Of a DNA stretch of 5,052 nt, positions 1 through 5,052 are shown piece by piece. A program made the translations under genes and the position numbers. The stretch comes from Ignatzschineria sp. (GTDB lineage Bacteria > Pseudomonadota > Gammaproteobacteria > Cardiobacteriales > Wohlfahrtiimonadaceae), in contig JASLEF010000215.1 in NCBI GenBank assembly GCA_030151245.1, forward strand, positions 1 through 5,052, written 5' to 3'. The notes below the pieces were generated by a model. The model was not told the DNA's origin. It saw nothing but the letters and a program-made list of their open reading frames with translations, and ran no database searches. Within the stretch, counting starts at the first letter, position 1. Every line of letters begins with the position of its first letter.

Positions 1-980
1 CCATCACGTAACCACTCGGCAATCTGTTTTGCATAATATGTCACAATGATATCGGCACCTGCACGTTTAAAACCAATTAACGTCTCTTTCACAACTGCTT
101 TTTCATCTAATGCCCCCGCTTGTGCTGCAAATTTAATTGCTGCATATTCACCACCGACTTGATAAACAGCGATCGGTAAATTCGTTTGCGCTCTTAGACG
201 TGCAACGAGATCTAAATATGGAGTGCCCGGTTTTACCATGAGAATATCCGCACCTTCATCCTCATCAAGCTCTGCTTCAATCATCGCTTGGCGACCATTC
301 GCAAAATCCGCTTGATAAGCATTACGGTTTCCTGATAATTCAGAGTTTACAGCTTCTCTAAATGGTCCGTAAAATGCAGAGGAGAACTTAATCGCATGCG
401 CTAAAATACTCACATGTGAGTATCCTGCCTCATCTAATGCTTCTCGGATTGCCGCAATTTGACCATCCATCATTGCTGAGGGCGCTAACATATCTGCTCC
501 TGCTTTTGCGGCAGTCACGGCTTGTTTTGCTAAGTTAGCAATTGTAATATCGTTATCTACTGTTCCGTGTTCACAAAGAACGCCGCAATGGCCATGATCA
601 GTATACTCACAGAAACAGATATCTGGAATAATGACCATTTCAGGGGCGACTTTACGAATAGTACGAATCATGCGTGCAAGAAGTCCTTCATCATTCCAAG
701 TATCACTACCTGATTCATCCTTATGATGAGAAATTCCAAATGGCATAATATATTTAATACCTAGCGCCACCAACTCTTTAACCTCAGCCTCTAATTGGGA
801 CTCAGGATAACGAAGAACCCCCGGTAAGGTTTTTAAAGGAATAGCCTCTTCAATTCCCTCTTCAATAAAAATGGGGTGAATCAGATCATTCAGTGAGAAA
901 AAATTCTCCTGTACCATTTGGCGAATCGCCTTATTAACACGCATACGACGTGGGCGATGAATTGGGCTATATGATTCCAT
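1..980 (-). CDS. hemB: Porphobilinogen synthase (delta-aminolevulinic acid dehydratase), 3' end cut by window edge
   Basis: Cytosolic TIM-barrel enzyme that condenses two 5-aminolevulinate molecules into porphobilinogen, the second common step of haem and other tetrapyrrole synthesis. 326 complete codons are visible. The E. coli enzyme is about 324 residues and the last visible residues (AEWLRDG) match the usual C-terminal helix, so only a few codons should be missing. Residues seen: the zinc cysteines C122, C124 and C132 in DICFCEYTDHGHCG; the two Schiff-base lysines K198 (in IKFSSAFYGPFR) and K250 (in MVKPGTPYLD); Y315 in the substrate-binding TYYA segment; and E235 at the allosteric magnesium position. 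It is therefore the zinc-dependent, magnesium-stimulated type. One oddity is Gly276 where the family normally has the active-site serine of VSGEY. The ATG at 978-980 is preceded by GGAG at a 9-base gap. The gene sits downstream of a terminator, so it is probably its own transcription unit. Confidence 0.97.
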   Translation of the reverse strand, partial: MESYSPIHRPRRMRVNKAIRQMVQENFFSLNDLIHPIFIEEGIEEAIPLKTLPGVLRYPESQLEAEVKELVALGIKYIMPFGISHHKDESGSDTWNDEGLLARMIRTIRKVAPEMVIIPDICFCEYTDHGHCGVLCEHGTVDNDITIANLAKQAVTAAKAGADMLAPSAMMDGQIAAIREALDEAGYSHVSILAHAIKFSSAFYGPFREAVNSELSGNRNAYQADFANGRQAMIEAELDEDEGADILMVKPGTPYLDLVARLRAQTNLPIAVYQVGGEYAAIKFAAQAGALDEKAVVKETLIGFKRAGADIIVTYYAKQIAEWLRD

Positions 981-1057
981 TTAAATATTCTCCACAAATA
1001 ATTTTATAAAAATTAATGTCTAAATTTGACTAAAAATAACCGGTACTCAATCTCGCT

Positions 1058-1063
1058 ATTATA
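1058..1063 (-). promoter_or_regulatory. Candidate -10 box of hemB promoter
   Basis: The minus strand reads TATAAT here, a perfect sigma70 -10 hexamer about 78 bases upstream of the hemB ATG. No good -35 exists at 16-18 bases. That position falls in the stem and T-run of the upstream terminator and reads CCTCTT at 17 bases. A weaker alternative is TAGTCA, 18 bases, TATAAA at 1003-1032, but this would leave the Shine-Dalgarno almost at the transcript start. Confidence 0.35.
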
Positions 1064-1076
1064 CATTATTGCGATC

Positions 1077-1102
1077 AAAAAAGAGGGACACTCGCCCTCT
1101 TT
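1077..1102 (-). terminator. Rho-independent terminator after the transporter/hydrolase operon
   Basis: The arms at 1080-1087 and 1095-1102 form a perfect 8-bp stem (AAAGAGGG / CCCTCTTT) with a 7-base loop. On the minus strand the stem runs into six T residues (1077-1082). It lies 16 bases after the stop codon of the MFS gene, the expected place for ending that operon. The plus strand also has a short T-rich tail, but no plus-strand gene precedes it. Confidence 0.85.
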
Positions 1103-1118
1103 CTTCTATTGAGTCCTA

Positions 1119-2546
1119 TTATGAAGTCACTTCTGCAGCAACGGGTTTTGGAATCAGAAATGAGACCAAAAATGCCACTACAGTAATTCCCAGTCCTAAT
1201 AACATTCCCTGACCATACCCTTGAAATAGATCGCTACTAATCACTAACATGGCTGGTAAAAGCGCAAAACTTAATCCCGCTCCTAAATGAAATGCCGCAG
1301 CATTCATTCCTGGTAAAAATCCAGGATTATCTTCTGGCGATAACAACACACCTAAACCATTTAGCATGATATTGGCAGTACCAGCATAAGTCACTCCCAC
1401 TAATAACGTGCCTGCGATTAAGATGGGTAATGATGAAAGACCTAAAACCATCAACACCACGATGCCTAAAATACTCCCTATTAATCCTAATCGTAAAATT
1501 CGATTATATCCCCATAAAGGCGCAAGTTTTCCCATAAAAGGTCCCACAAGCCAACCGATTAATGCGTAAGGTGCTAATAAGTAGATCGCCGTTGTATTGG
1601 CTGTGAGTCCAAAGCCAATCTCTCCATTTTGTGCAAATGAGACCACTAAACCATTCACGACAGCGAAAATCCCCGTCATCGTAAGTACCGTTGTCAGTAA
1701 CAATCCCCAAGTAGAGCGTTGCTTCAAATGGGCAACCGTCACAAGGGGCTCTTTGACCCGTTTCTCAATTTGAATAAATGCAAAAAAGGCAATCAAAGCA
1801 ACAATCACAGCAATACTCACCAAACTCCAGTTAGCACTGGTAATTTTCCCTGCTTCATTAAATGCGACTAAGAATCCTGCTAATGTCACCACTAGGAAGA
1901 GAACCCCAATCCAATCCATTTTTTGACCGGCAGAAGGTTTCGTCTCTTTTACCCCTTTCAAAATAAATGGCAATGTGATCAGACCCACACCGGCAATAAA
2001 CCAAAATACCGGTCTAAAACCATAATGGGTTGCAATATAACCGCCAAGGAAAGCATCAATACCGGCAATCCCGCCATTCACAGCAGTGATAATGCCCATG
2101 AGCATCCCATAACGCTTCGGATCTTTAACTTCCGCATGCAGCATTAAAAGACAAAGAGGAACCACCGGACCTGAAAACCCTTGAATTATTCTCGATACAA
2201 AATAGAGCTCAATATTGGGAGTGATCGCAGATAAAATCCCCCCAATGGTGGTCACAAGAATCAATAAAAAAAGAATCTTACGACGTCCCACAATATCACT
2301 CAAACGAGGAATAAAAATCGAAAATAGCGCCGCAGACATAAAAAATGCCGTCTGTGATAAACCGATCGTCGCTTCCGTCGTCTGAAGATTATGCGCAATT
2401 GTCACTAATACCGGATTGAGCATTGTCGCATTTAGCTGGAATGCCATACACGCCATTAAGAGCGCAATCATTAAAGGAACAACACTCTGCTGAGACGTAG
2501 GCTCAGCGGCAGGATGAGAGCGCTTTTCTGTCATGCTAGAGATCAT
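1119..2546 (-). CDS. MFS transporter, DHA2-like, probable 14 membrane helices, paired with nucleoside hydrolase
   Basis: Inner-membrane secondary transporter of 475 residues. The first 20 residues are polar, followed by about 14 hydrophobic segments (roughly 22-44, 60-80, 89-108, 114-136, 146-170, 176-196, 211-229, 240-260, 278-304, 317-338, 349-369, 372-394, 410-435, 446-466), the DHA2 layout. Motif A in the loop after helix 2 is recognisable at 80-90 (RLSDIVGRRK, with D84, G87, R88), with Pro80 replacing the usual first glycine. Motif B in helix 4 keeps R119, Q122 and G123. The antiporter motif C of helix 5 is not canonical: 159-169 carries Asp164 and lacks the Gly-Pro. The start at 2546 is chosen because it has a strong ribosome site; the next ATG (2534) has none. 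The gene overlaps the hydrolase by 11 bases, so translation is probably coupled. Import of nucleosides or bases is inferred from this pairing; DHA2 relatives are mostly drug exporters, so export remains possible. Confidence 0.9.
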   Translation of the reverse strand: MISSMTEKRSHPAAEPTSQQSVVPLMIALLMACMAFQLNATMLNPVLVTIAHNLQTTEATIGLSQTAFFMSAALFSIFIPRLSDIVGRRKILFLLILVTTIGGILSAITPNIELYFVSRIIQGFSGPVVPLCLLMLHAEVKDPKRYGMLMGIITAVNGGIAGIDAFLGGYIATHYGFRPVFWFIAGVGLITLPFILKGVKETKPSAGQKMDWIGVLFLVVTLAGFLVAFNEAGKITSANWSLVSIAVIVALIAFFAFIQIEKRVKEPLVTVAHLKQRSTWGLLLTTVLTMTGIFAVVNGLVVSFAQNGEIGFGLTANTTAIYLLAPYALIGWLVGPFMGKLAPLWGYNRILRLGLIGSILGIVVLMVLGLSSLPILIAGTLLVGVTYAGTANIMLNGLGVLLSPEDNPGFLPGMNAAAFHLGAGLSFALLPAMLVISSDLFQGYGQGMLLGLGITVVAFLVSFLIPKPVAAEVTS

Positions 2547-3489
2547 AATCTACCTCACCAATATGTTCGAGTGCTTCGACAATGAGATCCCAAAAATAAG
2601 CATGATTTAATTTTACCGCCACTTGTGTATGACAAGATTCACTCGGTGGCATTCTAAAGTCAGCCACCGTCATCCCGAGCGTTAAGGTCCCTGTAAGCTC
2701 AATATCAATCGGCACTTTCTGCGTTGTCATCACCTTCGGATCAATCACATATGCCACAGCACAAGGATCATGCACAGGCGGATATTGGAATCCTTGCGCT
2801 TTTTCATAAAGTACCCCAAAGTGCTCCAATAGCTCTACCACAAATTTTGCAGGCTTCGTACCAATCTTGCTAATATTTTTAATCACATCAGGGGTTGCTA
2901 ACGCTTGGTGTGTTAGATCTAACCCTACCATGGTTAATGGCCATTTCTCATTAAAGACAATATGCGCCGCTTCTGGGTCAATTTTAATATTAAATTCGGC
3001 AACAGCACTCCAGTTGCCGACATGATAACCACCCCCCATCAATACAACCTCTTTCACTCTCTCTGCTATTTGAGGTTCTTTACGTACAGCCATCGCAATA
3101 TTGGTTAAGCCGCCTGTTGGCACAAGGGTCACGCTCTTCGGTGGATGGCTCATAATAGTTTCAATAATGAGATCAACAGCATGACGAGAGTCTAGTGCTA
3201 ATTCTGGTTCTGGTAATTCCGGTCCATCTAATCCGGACTCTCCATGCACATCGGGTGCGATCTCCACATCTCGCACTAAAGGGCGCGCGCACCCTGCCGC
3301 AAATGGAACTCCGACAATATTGGCAACTTTTGCTAAACCTAAAGCATTTCTAGTAACCTTTTCTAAGGTTTGATTTCCCACAACGGTTGTCACCGCTAGT
3401 AATTCTATGTTGGGATTACCGTGAGCTAAAAGAAGCGCAATCGCATCATCATGTCCAGGATCACAATCTAAAATAATTTTCTTAACCAT
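2536..3489 (-). CDS. Inosine-uridine preferring nucleoside hydrolase
   Basis: Cytosolic enzyme that hydrolyses the N-glycosidic bond of ribonucleosides to ribose plus free base, for purine and pyrimidine salvage. At 317 residues it is full length for the family. The N-terminal signature DCDPGHDDA (8-16) supplies the calcium ligands D10, D14 and D15; the others are T125 and D241. N39, H82, N159, E165 and N167 match the ribose pocket of the Crithidia inosine-uridine hydrolase. H240 in VHDPCAVAYV is the group I histidine thought to protonate the leaving base, and Y228 matches the mobile-loop tyrosine. Phe224 stands where Crithidia has a second tyrosine. Likeness to the Crithidia-type broad-specificity enzyme seems closer than to E. 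coli RihA/RihB, so no rih symbol is given. ATG at 3487-3489 has AGAGGT about 6 bases upstream. It is first in a two-gene operon with the MFS transporter, driven by the promoter at 3541-3569. Confidence 0.96.
   Translation of the reverse strand: MVKKIILDCDPGHDDAIALLLAHGNPNIELLAVTTVVGNQTLEKVTRNALGLAKVANIVGVPFAAGCARPLVRDVEIAPDVHGESGLDGPELPEPELALDSRHAVDLIIETIMSHPPKSVTLVPTGGLTNIAMAVRKEPQIAERVKEVVLMGGGYHVGNWSAVAEFNIKIDPEAAHIVFNEKWPLTMVGLDLTHQALATPDVIKNISKIGTKPAKFVVELLEHFGVLYEKAQGFQYPPVHDPCAVAYVIDPKVMTTQKVPIDIELTGTLTLGMTVADFRMPPSESCHTQVAVKLNHAYFWDLIVEALEHIGEVDYDL
2552..2559 (-). promoter_or_regulatory. Ribosome binding site of the MFS gene inside the hydrolase coding sequence
   Basis: The minus strand reads GGTGAGGT, with GAGG 6 bases before the ATG at 2544-2546. 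These bases also encode the last residues of the nucleoside hydrolase (GEVDYDL). The site decides for the upstream start over the in-frame ATG at 2532-2534, which has no purine-rich sequence before it. Ribosomes ending the hydrolase would uncover or directly supply this start. Confidence 0.8.
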
Positions 3490-3540
3490 TATTGACCTCT
3501 CGTTGCAATAAAATAATATTAAAGGTGGGGTGACTATTTG

Positions 3541-3569
3541 ATTTTAGAGAGAAGTCGCTAATTTGTCAT
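3541..3569 (-). promoter_or_regulatory. Sigma70-type promoter of the nucleoside hydrolase/MFS operon
   Basis: On the minus strand, ATGACA (3564-3569) and TAAAAT (3541-3546) are separated by exactly 17 bases, and each hexamer matches consensus at 5 of 6 positions. Transcription should start near 3534, giving a leader of about 45 bases before the hydrolase ATG. Two TGATCA boxes lie 17 and 47 bases upstream of the -35. Confidence 0.65.
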
Positions 3570-3585
3570 GCTTCATAAAATATAT

Positions 3586-3621
3586 TGATCAAAAAAATGC
3601 GTTATTCCCAACTTTTGATCA
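3586..3621. promoter_or_regulatory. Pair of TGATCA boxes 30 bp apart upstream of the operon promoter
   Basis: TGATCA occurs at 3586-3591 (in TTGATCAAAAAAATG) and at 3616-3621 (in TTTTGATCATTTTTT). The copies are self-complementary, flanked by A/T runs in opposite orientation, and spaced 30 bp start to start, close to three helical turns. Their place just upstream of the -35 suits an activator or looping repressor. No known regulator can be assigned from the sequence. Confidence 0.3.
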
Positions 3622-3936
3622 TTTTTTAGATAAATTGAATGCCATCTCCTTCCGTAAAGCAATAGCAGTAAAGTCATTAAAGTTCCTATTGAAAATCTCT
3701 TTTAATCCTCTCTCCGCATGATTATCCTCGAAAAAATGGATGAAAGGATGGTTAAAAGGTGATAATCCGCTCCTCCAGATTCTGACGACGATACTCAGCC
3801 TAACAGCTAGATGCCCCCTCCTTTCAAGCCGACACTGACAAGCCTAGAGGATCTGCACCCCCTCAAAAAAACATAATAACCCCTTAATAATCTTGAAGAT
3901 CCATCCCCCCATATTATCCATAAAATCAATGATCAA
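3619..3936 (-). other. Possible small gene or gene remnant, frame broken by one amber codon
   Basis: One minus-strand frame runs from a TTG at 3936 to a TGA at 3619-3621 with a single TAG at 3844-3846. The first part (30 codons from TTG, or 25 from ATG at 3921) encodes a hydrophobic, amphipathic peptide containing GGWIFKIIKGLLCFFEGV. The second part has 74 codons, no start codon before a Met near its end, and a protein-like end (ALRKEMAFNLSKK). A purine-rich GAAGGAG lies 4 bases before the TTG. It could be a decayed gene of about 105 residues, a real small peptide gene ending at the TAG, or a chance frame. I recognise no family. Confidence 0.2.
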
Positions 3937-3939
3937 TTT

Positions 3940-3971
3940 TCTCCTTCAAAAGCTCTCGTAATAGAAGGAGA
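3940..3971. repeat. Inverted repeat that would mask the ribosome site of the small frame
   Basis: TCTCCTTC (3940-3947) and GAAGGAGA (3964-3971) on the plus strand form a perfect 8-bp stem with a 16-base loop. In a minus-strand transcript the GAAGGAGA just before the TTG at 3936 would be base-paired with the upstream arm. The stem is bordered by two direct copies of GATCAATTT (3931-3939 and 3970-3978). Confidence 0.5.
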
Positions 3972-4061
3972 TCAATTTGAAATTGTCTGAGGACAAAAAC
4001 TTTTAACAGTCAGAATACCGCTAAGAAGATATTTTGCAGATTGTTGGCATTTGTCTGCTGC

Positions 4062-4081
4062 AGTGATGGTCACTATTTTTT
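4062..4081. repeat. Short hairpin with a plus-strand T-run; operator or weak terminator
   Basis: AGTGA (4062-4066) and TCACT (4070-4074) are perfect inverted arms around TGG. On the plus strand six T residues follow at 4076-4081, so it could be a weak terminator for a plus-strand transcript, though none is known. On the minus strand it lies just after the predicted start point of the promoter at 4095-4122, the place of a repressor operator. Confidence 0.3.
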
Positions 4082-4094
4082 AAAACGACATAGG

Positions 4095-4122
4095 GTTATA
4101 TCCACAATCTCCCTCTATTCAA
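4095..4122 (-). promoter_or_regulatory. Candidate sigma70 promoter reading into the intergenic region
   Basis: The minus strand has TTGAAT (4117-4122), a 16-base gap, then TATAAC (4095-4100), matching consensus at 4 and 5 of 6 positions. A transcript would begin near 4088, after the terminator at 4151-4185, and would run through the hairpins and the amber-broken frame toward the hydrolase operon. Confidence 0.35.
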
Positions 4123-4150
4123 CAACCCTAATACCTAATACTTACGGCAC

Positions 4151-4185
4151 AAAAAAACCTCTCTACCAATCGATAGAGAGGTTTT
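4151..4185 (-). terminator. Strong rho-independent terminator after the right-hand MFS gene
   Basis: The arms 4154-4165 and 4174-4185 form a perfect 12-bp stem around an 8-base loop. On the minus strand the stem leads into seven T residues (4151-4157). It lies about 80 bases after the stop codon of the MFS gene. The plus strand ends in only four T residues, so the minus direction is the main one. Confidence 0.88.
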
Positions 4186-4222
4186 GATACTATTCATCAA
4201 TTACCACTATTTCATAAGCATC

Positions 4223-4243
4223 AATGATCTCAATGAGATCATT
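4223..4243. repeat. 9-bp perfect inverted repeat in the 3' leader between stop codon and terminator
   Basis: AATGATCTC (4223-4231) and GAGATCATT (4235-4243) are exact complements separated by AAT. There is no T-run on either side, so it is not a classical terminator. It could be an mRNA-stabilising hairpin in the 3' untranslated region of the MFS gene, or a protein-binding site. Each arm holds a GATC. Confidence 0.55.
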
Positions 4244-4262
4244 AATAAAACCTGATAAAGCG

Positions 4263-5052
4263 TTACTGCTCTGCTCGCTCTTTCGCTCTCGCCGCCTTCA
4301 ATGGTGGAATTGCAGCAATCACCGTTAATGCCACAACAATAATAATGGACCAAGCTGCTAAGCCATATCCGCCAAGATCAATCAACTGCCCAGCAAATGC
4401 AGGTCCTACTGCAATCCCTAAAGCAATAAAACTTCCTGTTGCAGCAACAACACGCCCCTCTTTATCTAAGGAAGCAGCTAACCCCGTTAAGTAAGCGAGT
4501 GCATAGAAATAAGCTGTGGCGTTCATCAAGACAATGGCAGTGTAGAAAAACTTAGAATCTGATGCCATTAAGTAACCTAAAGTGATCGAACCATGACCAA
4601 TAATCCCGATTAACACCGGAATCGTAATCCCAAACTTATTGCCAACCTTTGCCACAATTAATGGACCAATTAAGGCGATGAAAGCTTGAAGTGCAAGAAT
4701 CATCCCCATTTCTGACGTGGAATAGCCCAATGAAACCCCAATCTGTTCTACAAATGCCCACCCCATCGTGTCACGCATTGAGAAGAGAAACATCGTGATC
4801 ATCATACCAATAGGAACAAGTCCAATTAAACGTACCGCACGCTTTTTTCCCGTACTTGATGAGTCTCTAGAATCATCACTAGAACTTTCAACATATTGCG
4901 GTAAACGCACAACCATGATCAACATCAATACATAGGTTGCCGCCACACCATAATAAGTCCCTGTTAATCCAAAATTATCGGCAATAAAACCAAATCCGAG
5001 CATCACCACGATCATTAACACTACAAAAAGAACGTTGACTTGTCCTGCTGTT
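4263..5052 (-). CDS. MFS transporter, C-terminal part (N-terminus outside window)
   Basis: Inner-membrane secondary transporter. The frame is open to the right edge: a GTG at 5019-5021 is an internal codon, since the ten codons before it are open and hydrophobic (VNVLFVV), so the true start lies beyond 5052. 262 residues are visible; a 12-helix MFS protein of about 400 would lack its first four helices. Visible are two helices ending at RLPQY, a central cytoplasmic loop rich in Ser and Asp (SSSDDSRDSSSTGKKR), then six helices matching helices 7-12. The helix 8-9 loop carries a degenerate motif A repeat (AKVGNKFG), and helix 11 has the glycine-rich GIAVGPAFAGQLIDLGGYG. The end is basic and acidic (KAARAKERAEQ), as expected for a cytosolic tail. 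It is not close to the DHA2-like transporter at 1119-2546. Substrate unknown; the neighbouring terminator separates it from the nucleoside operon. Confidence 0.9.
   Translation of the reverse strand, partial: TAGQVNVLFVVLMIVVMLGFGFIADNFGLTGTYYGVAATYVLMLIMVVRLPQYVESSSDDSRDSSSTGKKRAVRLIGLVPIGMMITMFLFSMRDTMGWAFVEQIGVSLGYSTSEMGMILALQAFIALIGPLIVAKVGNKFGITIPVLIGIIGHGSITLGYLMASDSKFFYTAIVLMNATAYFYALAYLTGLAASLDKEGRVVAATGSFIALGIAVGPAFAGQLIDLGGYGLAAWSIIIVVALTVIAAIPPLKAARAKERAEQ

Larger units (their letters stand above)
3570..4150. other. Long intergenic region without an intact gene
   Basis: About 580 bases between the hydrolase promoter and the next terminator hold no full-length coding sequence. It does hold, in minus-strand order: a candidate promoter (4095-4122), a 5-bp hairpin (4062-4074), a 9-bp direct repeat flanking an 8-bp inverted repeat (3931-3978), a 105-codon frame broken by one TAG (3619-3936), and four runs of four to six G within 97 bases (3814-3910). 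The bases around 3780-3862 are visibly more C-rich on the plus strand than the A/T-rich flanks. No tRNA, rRNA or insertion sequence ends were recognised. Confidence 0.7.

Noticed and set aside
1504..1710. Open frame of 68 codons on the minus strand inside the MFS gene
   Set aside because: It lies in another frame of a clear membrane protein gene, its translation is rich in Trp, Cys and Arg with no recognisable pattern, and it has no convincing ribosome site.
1923..2147. Open frame of 74 codons on the plus strand
   Set aside because: Antisense shadow of the MFS gene; polar, low-order translation with no family likeness.
2371..2386. GTCGTCTGAA and, nearby, GCCGTCTG, resembling Neisseria DNA uptake sequences
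   Set aside because: Both are imperfect or lack the usual flanking AG, lie inside coding sequence, and do not recur as a terminator repeat elsewhere in the window.
2532..2534. Downstream ATG as the start of the MFS gene
   Set aside because: No ribosome site precedes it, whereas the ATG at 2544-2546 has GGTGAGGT at a good distance.
3811..3827. CCCCCTCCTTTC resembling the 3' end of 16S rRNA
   Set aside because: The conserved bases before and after the 16S tail are missing; the match is a short pyrimidine run.
3740..3838. Plus-strand 32-codon frame (begins MKGWLKGDNP, hydrophobic middle)
   Set aside because: No Shine-Dalgarno before the ATG and no plus-strand promoter. It is antisense to the amber-broken frame, so at most one of the two is likely to be real.
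4190..4262. Protein-like frame after the stop of the right-hand MFS gene (contains GFINDLIEIIDAYE)
   Set aside because: It has no start codon, and much of its sequence is made by the 9-bp inverted repeat. Programmed frameshifting at the stop is not supported by any slippery sequence.
5019..5021. GTG as the start codon of the right-hand MFS gene
   Set aside because: The frame is open upstream to the window edge with hydrophobic residues, and the visible part lacks the first four helices, so this codon is internal.

Overview
The window is a moderately AT-rich chromosomal segment, most likely from a gammaproteobacterium. The HemB is of the zinc-plus-magnesium (E. coli) type, Shine-Dalgarno sites and sigma70-like promoters are recognisable, and gene order is compact. 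Small-genome insect- or animal-associated groups such as Ignatzschineria or Wohlfahrtiimonas would fit, but the genus is a guess. Every recognisable gene is on the minus strand, so transcription runs right to left.

Layout by coordinate. 1-980: hemB (porphobilinogen synthase), cut by the window edge only a few codons before its expected end. 981-1118: hemB leader with a candidate -10 box, and the rho-independent terminator of the next unit. 1119-2546: a 475-residue, probably 14-helix MFS transporter. 2536-3489: a 317-residue inosine-uridine type nucleoside hydrolase with all metal and ribose ligands. 3541-3569: a good sigma70 promoter for that pair. About 3570-4150: a long intergenic stretch with no intact gene. 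It holds inverted repeats, G-rich tracts on the minus strand and a 105-codon frame broken by a single amber codon. 4151-4185: a strong terminator. 4263-5052: the C-terminal two thirds of a second, unrelated MFS transporter, whose N-terminus lies outside the window.

The hydrolase and the first transporter form a two-gene operon: the transporter starts inside the hydrolase's last codons, and its ribosome site lies in the hydrolase coding sequence. The natural reading is nucleoside salvage, with the transporter moving nucleosides or bases and the hydrolase splitting nucleosides into ribose and free base. The substrate of the transporter is inferred from this pairing alone. hemB (tetrapyrrole synthesis) and the right-hand transporter look like separate units.

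No defence, mobile or CRISPR system is visible. The most unusual part is the intergenic region around 3600-4100, where a candidate promoter, operator-like palindrome, ribosome-site hairpin and amber-broken reading frame lie in order on one strand. This could be a decayed gene, a small membrane-active peptide gene, or chance.
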